A stretch of 64,000 nucleotides of DNA, from contig CP042428.1 of the NCBI GenBank assembly GCA_024207135.1, positions 4,092,001 through 4,156,000 of the forward strand, in the 5' to 3' direction. This document shows, one piece after another, positions 16,789 to 29,532 of this stretch. A program made the translations under genes and the position numbers. Source of the stretch: Arthrobacter sp. C2 (GTDB taxonomy: Bacteria > Actinomycetota > Actinomycetes > Actinomycetales > Micrococcaceae). Under the pieces are notes generated by a model, which did no database searches, was not told the DNA's origin, and was given only the letters and a program-made list of their open reading frames with translations. The stretch's first letter is position 1, and each line of letters starts with the position of its first letter.

Positions 16789-18396
16789 CTATCCCCAGCT
16801 GGGCATCCAGATGTGGATGCGCCAATTCTCGTACGTGATCATGTCCCCGGTCCACACCGGCAGGAAGAACGCGGACACGGCCACCACCAGCGCCAGGAAG
16901 ATCCCCACGCCCCACAGCACGCGCCGCCGGTGCCAGGGGACCTGCTTGTCGGTGGGCAGGAACCTGCCCAGCACGTAGGTCAGGGCCAGGACCATGAACG
17001 GGGCGAAGGGCAGGGTGTAGAAGAAGAACATGGTGCGATCCGGGTAGGCGAACCACGGCAGGAACCCGGCGGCAACGGCGGCAAGGATCGCCCCGGCACG
17101 CCAATCGCGCGCCCCGATCCAGTAGAACAGCACCAGCAGCATGGCCAGGGTCGCGGACCACCACATGACCGGATTGGGCAGATCGGTGATCGCCTGGACG
17201 CAATTGGTGCTGGTGCACCCGAATTCGCCGTTGCTGCGCGACTCGTAAAAGAACAGCACCGGGCGACCGGCAAAGAGCCAGCTCCACGGCGATGATTCCC
17301 AGCCGTGCGGCGAACCCAGTCCCTGGTGGAACGCATAGGCGGCCCGGTGGTACTCGGCCAGGGAGCGGAACACATCCGGCACCCAACCCCAGGTTTCCGA
17401 GGGGTTTTCCACCGCCCATTGGCGGTAGCGGCCGTCGGCGGAGCGCAGCCAACCGATCCAGGTTGCCAGGTACACCGCCGCGGCCGTGGGAATGATCAGC
17501 AGGAATGCGGGGATCCCGTCGCGGGTCAGCCCGGCGAGGACCCAGTGCCGGATCCCGGCGCGGCGCCGTGCCGACAGGTCCCAGAGCACCGTCATCAGCC
17601 CGAAGACGGCAATGAAGGACAGCGCGGACCACTTCACCCCGGCCGCGGCCCCCAGCATCACCCCGGCGACCAGCCGCCAGGGGCGCCACCACAGCCATGG
17701 CCCGTAGGCCAGCAACCTGTCGGAGGGCCGTGAACCATCCGCGGTGGACAGCGCCCGGGCCAGCTTCGCCCGCCCGTGGAAACGGTCAAGGAGCAACGCG
17801 TGGAAGCCTGCCAGGATGAAGAACATCAAGAAGATGTCCAACAGCCCGGTGCGGGACATGACGATTTGGTGGCCATCCACCGCGGCCAGCAGGCCGGCAA
17901 TCCCGCCCAGGAGCACCGAGGAGAACAGCTTCTGGGCCACCAGTGCGCACAGCAGCACCGACAGCGTGCCAAAGAGCGCTCCGGAAAAACGCCAGCCCAG
18001 CCCGTTGTCGGTCCCGAAAAGCCACATTCCGGCGGCAATCAGCCACTTGCCCAGCGGGGGATGGACCACGAAGGAGGCCGATTCCTTGGGCTCCGGTTGT
18101 CCGGAGATGAATGCCTCGTTGGGGTTTTCGCCCCACTCCAGCTCGTAGCCCGCGTGCATCATGGTGTAGGCGTCCTTGACGTAGTAGGTCTCGTCAAAGA
18201 TCAGCAGGTGGGGATGGGCGAGGTTGGTGAAACGCAGCACCGCCCCGAGCATCGCCATGGCCAGCGGAACGATCCAGCCCCAGGCCCCGGCCCGGTGCAA
18301 GGGGCCGGACAAGCGGTCCCCCAGGGCCTGGATCCCGAAGGCGTCGGCCGGGGTCTGGACCCAGCGGCGCGTTCTGTGCATGGAAGCGGTAGTCAC
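16789..18396 (-). CDS. pmt: Dolichyl-phosphate-mannose-protein mannosyltransferase (Pmt, GT39)
   Basis: Integral membrane enzyme that transfers mannose from polyprenyl-phosphomannose to Ser/Thr of secreted proteins during Sec export. The 535 residues have about ten membrane helices, the catalytic first loop LLIFDETYYVKDAYTMMHAG with the DE pair, the loop motif VHPPLGKWLIAAG and the C-terminal PMT region ending in a Trp-rich tail. I chose the GTG at 18396 because TAGAGT ends 7 nt upstream; an ATG five codons later is an alternative. Divergent pmt and rsmI is a conserved actinobacterial pair (Rv1002c/Rv1003 in M. tuberculosis). Confidence 0.94.
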   Translation of the reverse strand: MTTASMHRTRRWVQTPADAFGIQALGDRLSGPLHRAGAWGWIVPLAMAMLGAVLRFTNLAHPHLLIFDETYYVKDAYTMMHAGYELEWGENPNEAFISGQPEPKESASFVVHPPLGKWLIAAGMWLFGTDNGLGWRFSGALFGTLSVLLCALVAQKLFSSVLLGGIAGLLAAVDGHQIVMSRTGLLDIFLMFFILAGFHALLLDRFHGRAKLARALSTADGSRPSDRLLAYGPWLWWRPWRLVAGVMLGAAAGVKWSALSFIAVFGLMTVLWDLSARRRAGIRHWVLAGLTRDGIPAFLLIIPTAAAVYLATWIGWLRSADGRYRQWAVENPSETWGWVPDVFRSLAEYHRAAYAFHQGLGSPHGWESSPWSWLFAGRPVLFFYESRSNGEFGCTSTNCVQAITDLPNPVMWWSATLAMLLVLFYWIGARDWRAGAILAAVAAGFLPWFAYPDRTMFFFYTLPFAPFMVLALTYVLGRFLPTDKQVPWHRRRVLWGVGIFLALVVAVSAFFLPVWTGDMITYENWRIHIWMPSWG

Positions 18397-18409
18397 CGTC
18401 AACACTCTA
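18397..18409 (-). promoter_or_regulatory. Leaderless -10 element of pmt
   Basis: Minus-strand TAGAGT (18409 to 18404) is followed by 7 nt and the GTG start of pmt. The rsmI promoter is 40 bp away on the other strand, so both promoters share a very small intergenic region. Confidence 0.45.
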
Positions 18410-18449
18410 CCGGCGGCCCCCTGCGGGACTTGGAGGCACGCGCGGGCAG

Positions 18450-18461
18450 TAGGCTTGGGGC
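18450..18461 (+). promoter_or_regulatory. Leaderless -10 element of rsmI
   Basis: TAGGCT (18450-18455) is followed by 6 nt and the GTG start at 18462. Confidence 0.5.
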
Positions 18462-19310
18462 GTGGAAACTCAAGAAACCCCGGGCCAGATCGTCCTTGCC
18501 GCGACCCCCATCGGCAACCTTTCCGACGCGTCCCCACGCCTGATCGAGCTCATGAAGAGCGCGGACATCGTGGCGGCCGAGGACACCCGGCGCTTCCTGC
18601 ACCTGGCCACCGGGCTTGGCGTCCGGGTGCCCGGCCGGCTGATCAGCTACCACGAACACAACGAAACCCACCGGCTCACCGAGCTGCTGGAACTGGTCGC
18701 CGGCGGCGCCACGGTCCTGGTGGTCTCCGACGCGGGCATGCCCGCGGTCTCGGACCCCGGGTTCAAGTTGGTCGAGGCCGCAGTGGCCGCCGGCGTCACG
18801 GTCACCGCGGTGCCCGGGCCCTCGGCCGTGCTCACCGCACTGGCCCTGTCCGGGCTGCCCACCGACCGTTTCACCTTCGAGGGCTTCTTGCCCCGCAAGG
18901 CCGGGGAACGCTCCAAACGCCTCGAAGACCTGGCCGCCGAGCAACGCACCATGGTCTTCTTCGAGGCCCCGCACCGGCTAGACGCGATGATCCGCGCGCT
19001 GCGCGACGCCTTCGGACCCGAGCGCAAGGGCGCCATCGCCCGGGAACTGACCAAGATGTACGAGGAAGTGATCCGCGGGAGCCTCGACGAGCTGCTGCTC
19101 TGGGCCGAGGGCGAGGTCCGCGGGGAAATCGCCGTGGTCGTCGCCGGTGCGCCTGCCGGGGAACCGGCCCGTGCGGTGGACCACGTGGCCCAGGTGCAGC
19201 AGCTGGTCACCGAGGGCCTGCGGCTCAAGGAAGCGGTGGCGGCGGTGGCCGAGACCGAACGGGTGTCCAAGCGCGAACTCTATGCGGCGGTGCTCGAGGC
19301 CCGCGCCTGA
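18462..19310 (+). CDS. rsmI: 16S rRNA (cytidine(1402)-2'-O)-methyltransferase RsmI
   Basis: RsmI 2'-O-methylates C1402 in the decoding centre of 16S rRNA using SAM. The 282 residues show the tetrapyrrole-methylase fold signatures ATPIGNLSDASPR (near 15-27), the SAM loop VVSDAGMPAVSDPG near 88-101 and VPGPSAVLTALALSGLPTD, with the C-terminal RsmI extension. Length is normal. The GTG start is supported by the adjacent TAGGCT hexamer. Confidence 0.96.
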   Translation: METQETPGQIVLAATPIGNLSDASPRLIELMKSADIVAAEDTRRFLHLATGLGVRVPGRLISYHEHNETHRLTELLELVAGGATVLVVSDAGMPAVSDPGFKLVEAAVAAGVTVTAVPGPSAVLTALALSGLPTDRFTFEGFLPRKAGERSKRLEDLAAEQRTMVFFEAPHRLDAMIRALRDAFGPERKGAIARELTKMYEEVIRGSLDELLLWAEGEVRGEIAVVVAGAPAGEPARAVDHVAQVQQLVTEGLRLKEAVAAVAETERVSKRELYAAVLEARA

Positions 19311-19392
19311 GCCCTGCGCCCCGGAATCGCCGTCGGTGCGCCCCTTGGGGTACCTGCACAAAACGGGGGCTGCGTCATAGTGCAGTTGGAAA

Positions 19393-19421
19393 TTTACAGT
19401 GACTTGCCGCGGCACTAGCGT
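19393..19421 (+). promoter_or_regulatory. Predicted gabD promoter
   Basis: TTTACA (19393-19398) and TAGCGT (19416-19421) are separated by exactly 17 nt. The leader is about 55 nt and ends with GGGAGAA about 8 nt before the ATG. Confidence 0.55.
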
Positions 19422-19481
19422 GGAGACCAACAAGAACCTGCACGTTTCGCAACACCCCACCGTTCAAGGGAGAACGCCCCA

Positions 19482-20966
19482 ATGACCATTACCCCCGAGC
19501 GCGAAGCCGAACTACTCGCCTCCGTCCCGACCGGTTTGCTGATCAATGGCGAATGGCGCGAGGCCTCCGACGGCGGAACCTTCGACGTCGTTGACCCGGC
19601 CACCGGAGAAAAGCTTGCCACCCTGGCCTCGGCCACCTCCGAGGACGCCATGGCGGCCCTGGACGCCGCCGACGCCGTGCAGAAGACCTGGGCGCTGACC
19701 GCACCGCGTGAGCGCGCCGAGATCCTGCGCCGCGCCTTCGACCTGGTCACCGCCCGCGCCGAGGACTTCGCGCTGCTCATGAGCCTGGAAATGGGCAAGC
19801 CGCTGGCCGAGGCCCGCGGCGAGGTCACCTACGGCGCCGAGTTCCTGCGCTGGTTCTCCGAGGAGACGGTGCGCGACTACGGCCGCTACCTCACCACCCC
19901 CGAGGGCAAGAACAAGATGATCGTGCAGACCAAGCCGGTCGGCCCGTGCCTGCTGATCACCCCGTGGAACTTCCCGCTGGCCATGGCCACCCGCAAGGTC
20001 GCCCCGGCGATCGCCGCCGGCTGCACCATGGTGCTCAAGCCCGCCAAGCTCACCCCGCTGACCTCCCAGCTCTTCGCCGCCACCATGATGGAAGCGGGCC
20101 TTCCGGCCGGCGTGCTCAACGTGGTCTCCTCCAAGAGCGCCTCGAAGATCTCCGGCCCGCTGATGCAGGACGACCGCCTGCGCAAGGTCTCCTTCACCGG
20201 TTCCACCGCCGTGGGCAAGATGCTGATGAAGGACGCCGCCGACAAGGTGCTGCGCACCTCCATGGAACTGGGCGGCAACGCGCCGTTCCTGGTCTTCGAG
20301 GATGCCGACCTGGACGCCGCCGTCGAGGGCGCCATGGCGGCGAAGATGCGCAACATGGGCGAGGCCTGCACCGCAGCCAACCGCTTCCTGGTGCACGAGT
20401 CGGTGGCCAAGGAGTTCATCTCCAAGTTCTCCGCCGCCATGGGCGCGCTGAAGACCGGCCGCGGCACCGAGGCCACCACCAACGTCGGCCCGATCATCGA
20501 TGCCGGCGCCCGCGACGACATCCACGCCCTGGTTGCCAAGGCGGTCGAGGCCGGCGCCGTGGCTGAGACCGGCGGCGCCCCGGTCGAGGGCCCGGGCTAC
20601 TTCTACGCACCCACCGTGTTGTCGAACGTTGCCAACGACGCCGAGATCCTGCGCCAGGAGATCTTCGGGCCCGTCGCCCCGGTGACCACCTTCCGCGACG
20701 AGGCGCACGCCATCGAACTGGCCAACGCGTCGGAGTACGGGCTGGCTTCCTACCTCTACTCGCGCGACATCAACCGCCTCCTGCGCGTGGCGGAGCAGAT
20801 CGAGTTCGGCCTGGTCGGCTTCAACGCCGGGGTCATCTCCAACGCCGCGGCACCCTTCGGCGGCGTGAAGCAGTCGGGCCTGGGCCGCGAGGGCGGCGCC
20901 GAGGGCCTGGCCGAGTACACCACCACCCAGTACATCGGCATCGCCGACCCGTACGCGGCCCGCTAA
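19482..20966 (+). CDS. gabD: NAD(P)-dependent succinate-semialdehyde dehydrogenase
   Basis: Aldehyde dehydrogenase superfamily member of 494 residues that most likely oxidises succinate semialdehyde to succinate in GABA or polyamine breakdown. Visible are the cofactor region TPWNFPLAMATRKVAPAIAA (160-179), the catalytic base in MELGGNAPF (Glu262) and the nucleophile in GEACTAANRF (Cys296). The substrate is inferred from overall similarity to GabD-type enzymes; another short-chain semialdehyde is possible. It is monocistronic, with its own promoter and a stem-loop downstream. Confidence 0.9.
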   Translation: MTITPEREAELLASVPTGLLINGEWREASDGGTFDVVDPATGEKLATLASATSEDAMAALDAADAVQKTWALTAPRERAEILRRAFDLVTARAEDFALLMSLEMGKPLAEARGEVTYGAEFLRWFSEETVRDYGRYLTTPEGKNKMIVQTKPVGPCLLITPWNFPLAMATRKVAPAIAAGCTMVLKPAKLTPLTSQLFAATMMEAGLPAGVLNVVSSKSASKISGPLMQDDRLRKVSFTGSTAVGKMLMKDAADKVLRTSMELGGNAPFLVFEDADLDAAVEGAMAAKMRNMGEACTAANRFLVHESVAKEFISKFSAAMGALKTGRGTEATTNVGPIIDAGARDDIHALVAKAVEAGAVAETGGAPVEGPGYFYAPTVLSNVANDAEILRQEIFGPVAPVTTFRDEAHAIELANASEYGLASYLYSRDINRLLRVAEQIEFGLVGFNAGVISNAAAPFGGVKQSGLGREGGAEGLAEYTTTQYIGIADPYAAR

Positions 20967-20984
20967 GCGGCCCACCGGCACGCC

Positions 20985-21066
20985 GACGGCGGCGCTTCCT
21001 GCCCTTCTTCGCCCAACCACCCACCGGTCGGGCACAGGGGGACCAGGGGGCGCCGCCGTCTGCTTT
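20985..21066 (+). terminator. Terminator-like stem-loop between convergent gabD and rmlA
   Basis: GACGGCGGCGC (20985-20995) pairs perfectly with GCGCCGCCGTC (21050-21060) across a 54-nt loop, followed by a weak T stretch (TGCTTTGC). Position and strength suggest a terminator; the poor T-tract lowers confidence. Confidence 0.5.
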
Positions 21067-21097
21067 GCTGCCGCCGGTCGCCTCCGGCCGGCGATCC

Positions 21098-21982
21098 CTA
21101 GTGGTAGGGGTCCTCGAAGTCGTGGGCCAGCAGCGTGCGCAGGTAGGCGCCGTAGCCGCTCTTGCCCAGTTTCGCCGCACAGGCCTCCAACGCCTCATCG
21201 TCGATCAACCCGCGGCGCCAGGCGACCTCCTCGGGAACACCGACCTTCAGCCCCTGCCGGGCCTCGATGGTGCGGATGAAGTTCGAGGCGTCGTTGAGCG
21301 AATCAAAGGTCCCGGTGTCCAGCCACGCGGTGCCGCGGGCCAGCACGTGCACGCGCAACGAGCCTTCCTCCAGGTATTGGCGGTTGATGTCGGTGATTTC
21401 CAGTTCCCCACGCGCCGAGGGCTCCAGGTCCCGCGCCCGGTCGATCACCGAGTTGTCATAGAAATACAGCCCGGGCACCGCGTAGTTGCTGCGCGGCTTG
21501 GCCGGTTTTTCTTCCAGCGACACCGCGGTGCCCGCGGCGTCGAATTCCACCACGCCGTAGGCGCCCGGGTCCTTGACCCAGTAGCCGAAGATCGATGCCC
21601 CGGAATCGGCATGGAAATCGGCAAGCTGCGAACCGAAGCCCGGGCCGTAGAAGATGTTGTCGCCCAGCACCAGGGCCACCGGGCCGTCCCCGATGTGTTC
21701 GGCACCGATGACGAAGGCCTGGGCCAGCCCGTCGGGCGAGGGCTGGATGGCGTAGTCGATGGTGATCCCGAACTGCGATCCATCTCCCAGCAGCCCGCGG
21801 AACTGGTGTGCATCGGCTGGGGTCGTGATCACCAGCACCTCGGTGATTCCCGCGAGCATCAGCGTGCTCAACGGGTAGTAGATCATGGGCTTGTCATAGA
21901 CAGGCACCAGCTGTTTTGAAATCCCGTGCGTGATCGGATGCAAGCGCGATCCAGTTCCCCCGGCAAGTATGATCCCCTTCAT
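21098..21982 (-). CDS. rmlA: Glucose-1-phosphate thymidylyltransferase RmlA
   Basis: First enzyme of dTDP-L-rhamnose synthesis: dTTP plus glucose-1-phosphate gives dTDP-glucose. The 294 residues have the nucleotide-binding loop [20 protein letters not shown] (residues 8-27), [17 protein letters not shown] and the metal/substrate region [12 protein letters not shown], as in standard RmlA. The ATG follows a TAGGAT hexamer by 6 nt. It is divergent from rmlB with 56 bp between start codons. Confidence 0.96.
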   Translation of the reverse strand: MKGIILAGGTGSRLHPITHGISKQLVPVYDKPMIYYPLSTLMLAGITEVLVITTPADAHQFRGLLGDGSQFGITIDYAIQPSPDGLAQAFVIGAEHIGDGPVALVLGDNIFYGPGFGSQLADFHADSGASIFGYWVKDPGAYGVVEFDAAGTAVSLEEKPAKPRSNYAVPGLYFYDNSVIDRARDLEPSARGELEITDINRQYLEEGSLRVHVLARGTAWLDTGTFDSLNDASNFIRTIEARQGLKVGVPEEVAWRRGLIDDEALEACAAKLGKSGYGAYLRTLLAHDFEDPYH

Positions 21983-21984
21983 GG

Positions 21985-24478
<2,494 letters not shown>

Positions 24479-24497
<19 letters not shown>

Positions 24498-26914
24498 CCG
24501 AAGGGCTCCAGCGGGCGCGGGGCAAAGAGCGAACGTGGCCACAGCGCCCGGCCCAGGCGCTCGCCGGGACCCATGCCGGCGGCCAGGGCGTGTCCCACCC
24601 CGGACAGCGCCTCGGCCAACACCGCGGCGTCCGGCTGCCCGCGCCCCGGCGCGTAGCGCATCCGTTCGTAGGCCCGGGCCAGGACGGACAGGGGCGCTGC
24701 GGCCTGCGGCAGGATGCGGGCCAGCCGCCGGGCATAGTCCCCGGCCGATTCGTCGTGGCGCATGGGCATCGAATGGTCCAGGCCCAGGGCCACCACTTCG
24801 GCCCAGGCCGCGGCGGCGCCGGTTTCCCTGCCGTAGTGCTGGTCGATTTCACCGGTCCGGCGCATCCGGGACAGCCTGCCGGTGCGCTGGATGCGGCGGG
24901 CCGCCCACGGACCGGCCCCGGCCAGCAGCACGATCAGCGCCAGCGGCAGCAGGCCGGAGAAGGGGGTCCCGGCATCGGGGCCGGAGCCCGGGGCCGCCGC
25001 CGGAGCGCTCGAAGAGGACTCGGCCGATGACGGCCCGGAGGAGGAACTGGAAGGGTTGAGCAGACGCGGGTCCTCGGCGGAGCTGGCGGTGGACGCCGGA
25101 AGGGCCGGCGCGTAGGCCGGCGGGACCCCGCGCCCCGGGGTCGGCTCGAAGGCGACCCAGCCGGCGCCGGGGAAGTAGAGTTCCGGCCAGAGGTGGGCGT
25201 TGCGCGAGTTCACGATGTATTCGTTCAGTTCGACGCCGTTCTGCCCGGTGATCTTCACCCCGGTGGGGGTGCCGGGGGAGTAGCCGGTGACCAGGCGGCT
25301 GGGGATGCCCAGCTCGCGGGCCATCAGCGCCATGGTGGAGCCGAAGTGGATGCAGTACCCGGCCTTTTCCTGCAGGAACGCGTCGATGACCTTCATCCCG
25401 CTGCCGTCGTAGCCGTCCTCCACCGGGGTCTTTTCCGAGTAGGTGAACACCGTGGAGCGCAGGTAGTCCTGCACGGCCACGGCCTGCTCGTACTTGTCGC
25501 CCCCCGCCTGGGCCACCGCGTCCCTGGTGGCCTTGGCCAGCGAATCGGGGGTGTCCTGGGGCAGCGCCAGGTACTCCGGGTCGACCTCGGCGAAGAAACC
25601 GCCGGGCATCGAGGTCGACAGCTCCCGCAGCGACTTGGCGGTGATCTCGGGGTTCACGCTCATCACGGTGTAGTCCTCGGCCTCCGGGGTGGATCCCTTC
25701 GCGGCGCGCAGCGTCCCGGTGTCGGGGCTCCAGCCCCAGGAACCATCCAGCCCGTTCAGGGTGATGGCGTTGGCCGGCAGGGGCATCCACGCTCCCCGGT
25801 ACTTGTCGGTGGCCACGCGGGTGAAGGCCGGCTGCGCGGACTCGAAGACCGTCGGGAAGGCACGGGTCACCAGGTTCTCGGTGGCCGGGACCCGGTAGAT
25901 CTCCGGATCCGGTTCCCACCTCTCGGCCGTGAGGTCCCCGATGACCGAGGTGCGCAGGTAGACGGGGGCGAGCGAATCGGTGAAGTAGTGCAGCACCGTT
26001 CCCGAGGACCTGTTGCGCAGGTCGTTGCCCAGGGCGACCATCGGGTCGATGTTGGTGGCCAGCTGGCCCCAGGAGGGCCGGGTGCCCTCGGTGAGCATCC
26101 CCTTGGAGAAGCCGGGGATGGCCGAGGGCAGCACCAGCAACGTGGCCAGCGCCCCGGCGATGATCGCGGTGCCCTGCAGCAGTGCCGAACGCGCCCCGGG
26201 CCGCGGGGTTCCCCGCGGCCCGGAGCCCGGACCGCCGAGCTCCATGGCCCGGCGCCCCGACCCGGCACCGTCCTGCCAGCGGGACGCAGCCAGGACCAGC
26301 AGGTAGCCCACTGCGGTGACCGACACCGTGCCGATGCCCGCCCCGTGTGCCTCGAAGAGCGAGGAGATCGACAGCAGCATCGCCAGCGGCAGCCCGGCCA
26401 GGGCCGCGGCCCGGATCTCGAAGGCCAGGGCGTCCACCGCCAGGGCCACCGCGGCGGCCCACACGCACACGGAAAAGACGATCACCCCGGTGCTTTGCAC
26501 CGGGGGCACCTGGGAGCCCATCTGCTCGTTGGCCAGTGCCCACACCCGCAGCAGCGCGCGGTAGGTCGAGGCCGTGGGCACCAGGCCCAGCCAGGCGGTG
26601 TTGGCGAAAAACAGGAAGGTCAGCACCAGTACCGCCACCACGGCCCCGGCCGCGGTGCCCAGGTAGCGGCGGGCACCCAGGGCCCGGACCAGGTTGGCGG
26701 CCAGCACCACGGCGCCGACCACCGTGGTGACCTGCAGCATCCAGCCCCAGTCGCTGACGACCCCGTGCAGCGAGGCGGCGGCCCCCAGCACGCCCACCAG
26801 CACGGCGAATGCGCAGAAGGCGGTGGCCGGCAGGCTCCGGGCCGGTGCCCGGCGGCGTGGCGCCGGCGGGTCGGGGTTCGGGACCCGTGGCTTGTCCAGT
26901 GTCGGTGTGCTCAT
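24479..26914 (-). CDS. DUF3488/transglutaminase-like membrane protein
   Basis: 811 residues: a block of about seven membrane helices (roughly 25-250), an extracytoplasmic transglutaminase-like domain, then a helix (near 655-680) and a cytosolic C-terminal domain. Catalytic residues are visible as Cys in KAGYCIHFGSTMALMARELG and His in NAHLWPELYFPGAGWVAFEP, where the usual Asp position is Glu, common in this group. It follows DUF58 with an ATGA overlap, and moxR-DUF58-transglutaminase is a recurring actinobacterial operon probably linked to envelope protein processing or cross-linking. The substrate is unknown. Confidence 0.9.
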
Positions 26915-28335
26915 GAGGTGCGCCCCAATTCGGCCCAGGCTTCGGCGAGCGTGGATTTCGGGTTGACCGCAACGGCAGCCCAGCCGGCCTGCCGGAAGCG
27001 GGAGATGACCGGGGCGAGGTGTCCCTCGCGGTTGGCCACGCACAGCACCGTGACCTTGCTGCGGGCGCCAACCACCTCGAGCCAGCTGTCGGCCTGTGCC
27101 TCGGTGAGCTCACCCAGGATCAGCACCAGCCGGTCCCCGCGTTCGCGCATGCGTTCCTTCAGGGCCGCGGCCAGCGTGGCCCGGGCCGGTTCGCGGCGTT
27201 CCCCGGCGGCGTCCTCGAGTCCCAGCGCGGACAATGCCTGCTGCATCCGCGCGGTGGCGTGGGGCCCGGCAAAGAGCTCTGCGGAGTCCTCGGTGCCCGA
27301 GGCCGAGACCGCGTTGATGGAGGTGCCGCGGTGGTCGATCAGGTCGATGCCGAACCCGGTTTGGGCCAGGTAGGCGCCGATGCCCAGGGCCGCGTGCAGC
27401 CCCCATTCGAAGCGGCGGCTCGAGTCCTTGGGGGTGGAGGTGAATTGCGGGATCTTCAGCACCGGTTCGGCACCCACGCCCTGGGCGAGGAACGCGGCGC
27501 GGGAGCGGTCCAGCATCAGCACCGCGCGCGGGGTGGCCCGGTAGTCCTCCTGGCGCACCATCAGTGTGCCCTTCCGGGCGGTGGCCGGCCAGTGGATGCG
27601 GCGCACGGTGTCTCCGGGGCGGTATTCGCGGGTCATCACCTCGAAGGAGTCCGGGGTCAGCCGGCGGTTCGAGGCTGCCTGCCCGTGGGAGCCGTGCTCG
27701 CCGGGAATGCCGGTGGGTTCGAGCATCTCGCACACCGGCAGCGCCAGCAGCGCGCTGGGCGCATCCAGGGCCGCGGGCCGGGAAGCCAGCCCGAAGACGT
27801 CGCCGACCTGGGCGCGGACCGGCCCGATGGAATAGATGCCGCGGGTGGCCAGGCGCAGCCGGTATTCGTACCAGCTGCCCGAGCCCCCGGGGCCGGGGAC
27901 GGCGGTGCGCGAGGGGTAGCGGAATTCCGGGCCCGCCCCGAAATCCTCCGGCAGGGTGTCGCGCAGCGTGAGAGGTCCGGCCCCGCGACCCTGGTGGGTG
28001 ATGTGCAGCCGCACCCGGACCCCCGAGTCGGTGGTGGCCTGCTGCGGGTTGAAGGTCCGGGTGACGGCCAGCTCGGAATTGCCAAAGCGCAGCAGGAAGG
28101 CCGCCAGCAGCGGAGTGAGCAGCAGGAACAGGGCGATGGCCAGCAGCTCGCGCCGGCCCATCAGGAAGGCCAGCAGCAGGGATATCGCCCCGGCGGCAAA
28201 GAGCCCCCAGCCGCGCGCGGTGAGGAATCCGAGGTGGACCTTTTCGCGCAGCGTTGCGGGTTTTTCTGCGGTGATCCACCGGTTGCCGGATGGGGATTCG
28301 CGGAACTCGTTGGGTTCCGCCGACGGGATGCTCAT
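26911..28335 (-). CDS. DUF58 domain-containing membrane protein
   Basis: 474 residues: two membrane helices near the N-terminus (about 38-75), then a beta-rich region and the DUF58 core with the signature YRPGDTVRRIHWPATARKG, followed by a von Willebrand A-like part containing VLMLDRS. DUF58 proteins partner MoxR AAA+ ATPases; the role may be chaperone-like assembly of envelope factors, but this is not established for this type. It starts 32 bp after the MoxR gene stop and is coupled to the transglutaminase gene. Confidence 0.9.
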   Translation of the reverse strand: MSIPSAEPNEFRESPSGNRWITAEKPATLREKVHLGFLTARGWGLFAAGAISLLLAFLMGRRELLAIALFLLLTPLLAAFLLRFGNSELAVTRTFNPQQATTDSGVRVRLHITHQGRGAGPLTLRDTLPEDFGAGPEFRYPSRTAVPGPGGSGSWYEYRLRLATRGIYSIGPVRAQVGDVFGLASRPAALDAPSALLALPVCEMLEPTGIPGEHGSHGQAASNRRLTPDSFEVMTREYRPGDTVRRIHWPATARKGTLMVRQEDYRATPRAVLMLDRSRAAFLAQGVGAEPVLKIPQFTSTPKDSSRRFEWGLHAALGIGAYLAQTGFGIDLIDHRGTSINAVSASGTEDSAELFAGPHATARMQQALSALGLEDAAGERREPARATLAAALKERMRERGDRLVLILGELTEAQADSWLEVVGARSKVTVLCVANREGHLAPVISRFRQAGWAAVAVNPKSTLAEAWAELGRTS

Positions 28336-28367
28336 GGAGGTCGCTGCCTTGGCCTGTGATGTACCGG

Positions 28368-29348
28368 CTAGCCGCGTGCCCCGGCGCGCACCGGTATCGC
28401 GTTGAGGATGGACACCAGGATCGATTCGGCGTTCGAGCCGGCGGCCTCGGCCCTCCGGTGCAGGATCAGCCGGTGCCCCAGGACCTTCGCGGCGATGTTT
28501 CGCACGTCCTCGGGCAACACGTAGTCCCGGGCGTTGAGTGCGGCCTCGGCCTTGGCGGCGCGCAGCAGCTGCAGCAGGGACCGCGGGGAGGCGCCCAGGC
28601 GGATGTCGGCGTGCTCGCGGGTGGCCCGCCCCAGGGCCACCACGTATTCCTTCACCGGGTCGGAAACGAAGACCGCGGCCACGGTGTTGATCAGGGTGTG
28701 CAGCGAGGCCAGGTCCAGGACGGGGCGCAGGTCGTCCAGCGGCGAGGTGGACTGGTGGGTCTCGAGCATCGCCATCTCGGCAGCGGCGTCCGGGTAGCCC
28801 ATGGAGATCTTGGCCATGAACCGATCGCGCTGTGCCTCGGGCAGCGGGAAGGTGCCCTCCAGCTCGATGGGGTTCTGCGTGGCGATCACCATGAACGGGC
28901 TTTCAAGCATGTGGGTGGTCCCGTCGACGGTGACCTGTCCCTCCTCCATGCATTCAAGCAACGCCGATTGGGTCTTGGCGTTGGCCCGGTTGATCTCGTC
29001 GCCGATGACGATGTGCGCGAACACCGGTCCGGGCCGGAACTGGAACTCGTGGGTGTTCTGGTTGAAGATCGACACCCCGGTCACGTCCGAGGGCAGCAGG
29101 TCCGGGGTGAACTGGATGCGGTGCACGGTGCAGTCCACCGACTTGGCCAGGGTCTTGGCCAGCATGGTCTTGCCGACCCCCGGCACATCCTCCAGCAGCA
29201 GGTGGCCCTGGGCCAGCAGGACGATCAGCGCGGTGCGCGCCACCTCCGCCTTGCCATCGATCACCGTGGCGATACCGGCCAGCACTTCTTCGCAGACCCG
29301 GCCGAATTCATCGGCCGGAAGAATCTGGGACTCGGTGGAAAGCGACAT
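28368..29348 (-). CDS. MoxR family AAA+ ATPase
   Basis: 326-residue MoxR ATPase with Walker A DVPGVGKTMLAKTLAK, Walker B HIVIGDEINRANAKTQSALL (the Leu/Ala before Asp is Gly here), sensor 1 FMVIATQNPIELEGTFPLPE and a C-terminal lid with LGASPRSLLQLLRAAKAEA. It is expected to act in the cytosol with the DUF58 partner encoded next. The ATG is preceded by AGGAGG at 7 nt. The frame is open upstream to 29570, but that extension overlaps the divergent tatD promoter and start and does not resemble the family. Confidence 0.94.
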   Translation of the reverse strand: MSLSTESQILPADEFGRVCEEVLAGIATVIDGKAEVARTALIVLLAQGHLLLEDVPGVGKTMLAKTLAKSVDCTVHRIQFTPDLLPSDVTGVSIFNQNTHEFQFRPGPVFAHIVIGDEINRANAKTQSALLECMEEGQVTVDGTTHMLESPFMVIATQNPIELEGTFPLPEAQRDRFMAKISMGYPDAAAEMAMLETHQSTSPLDDLRPVLDLASLHTLINTVAAVFVSDPVKEYVVALGRATREHADIRLGASPRSLLQLLRAAKAEAALNARDYVLPEDVRNIAAKVLGHRLILHRRAEAAGSNAESILVSILNAIPVRAGARG

Positions 29349-29532
29349 GCAAGGTCCTCCTGGAACGCATCCGTACGGTGGAAGGTATGTAATTCTTCTT
29401 TCCAACGATACCGTCATTGGCGTGCGCTGCGTCACGCCGGGGCGCACCGGTGTGCCGGGCCGCGTACGCTGGATGGGCCAACGGCCATCGGCCCGCAAAG
29501 CCGGGTCACCAAGCGAAGGGGGAGAAGGCACC

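Noticed and set aside
14867-17698. A single frame joining the acyl-CoA synthetase to sequence inside pmt (943 codons)
   Set aside because: The upstream part overlaps the well-supported pmt gene in another frame and reads as a compositional shadow. The family N-terminus begins at 16744.
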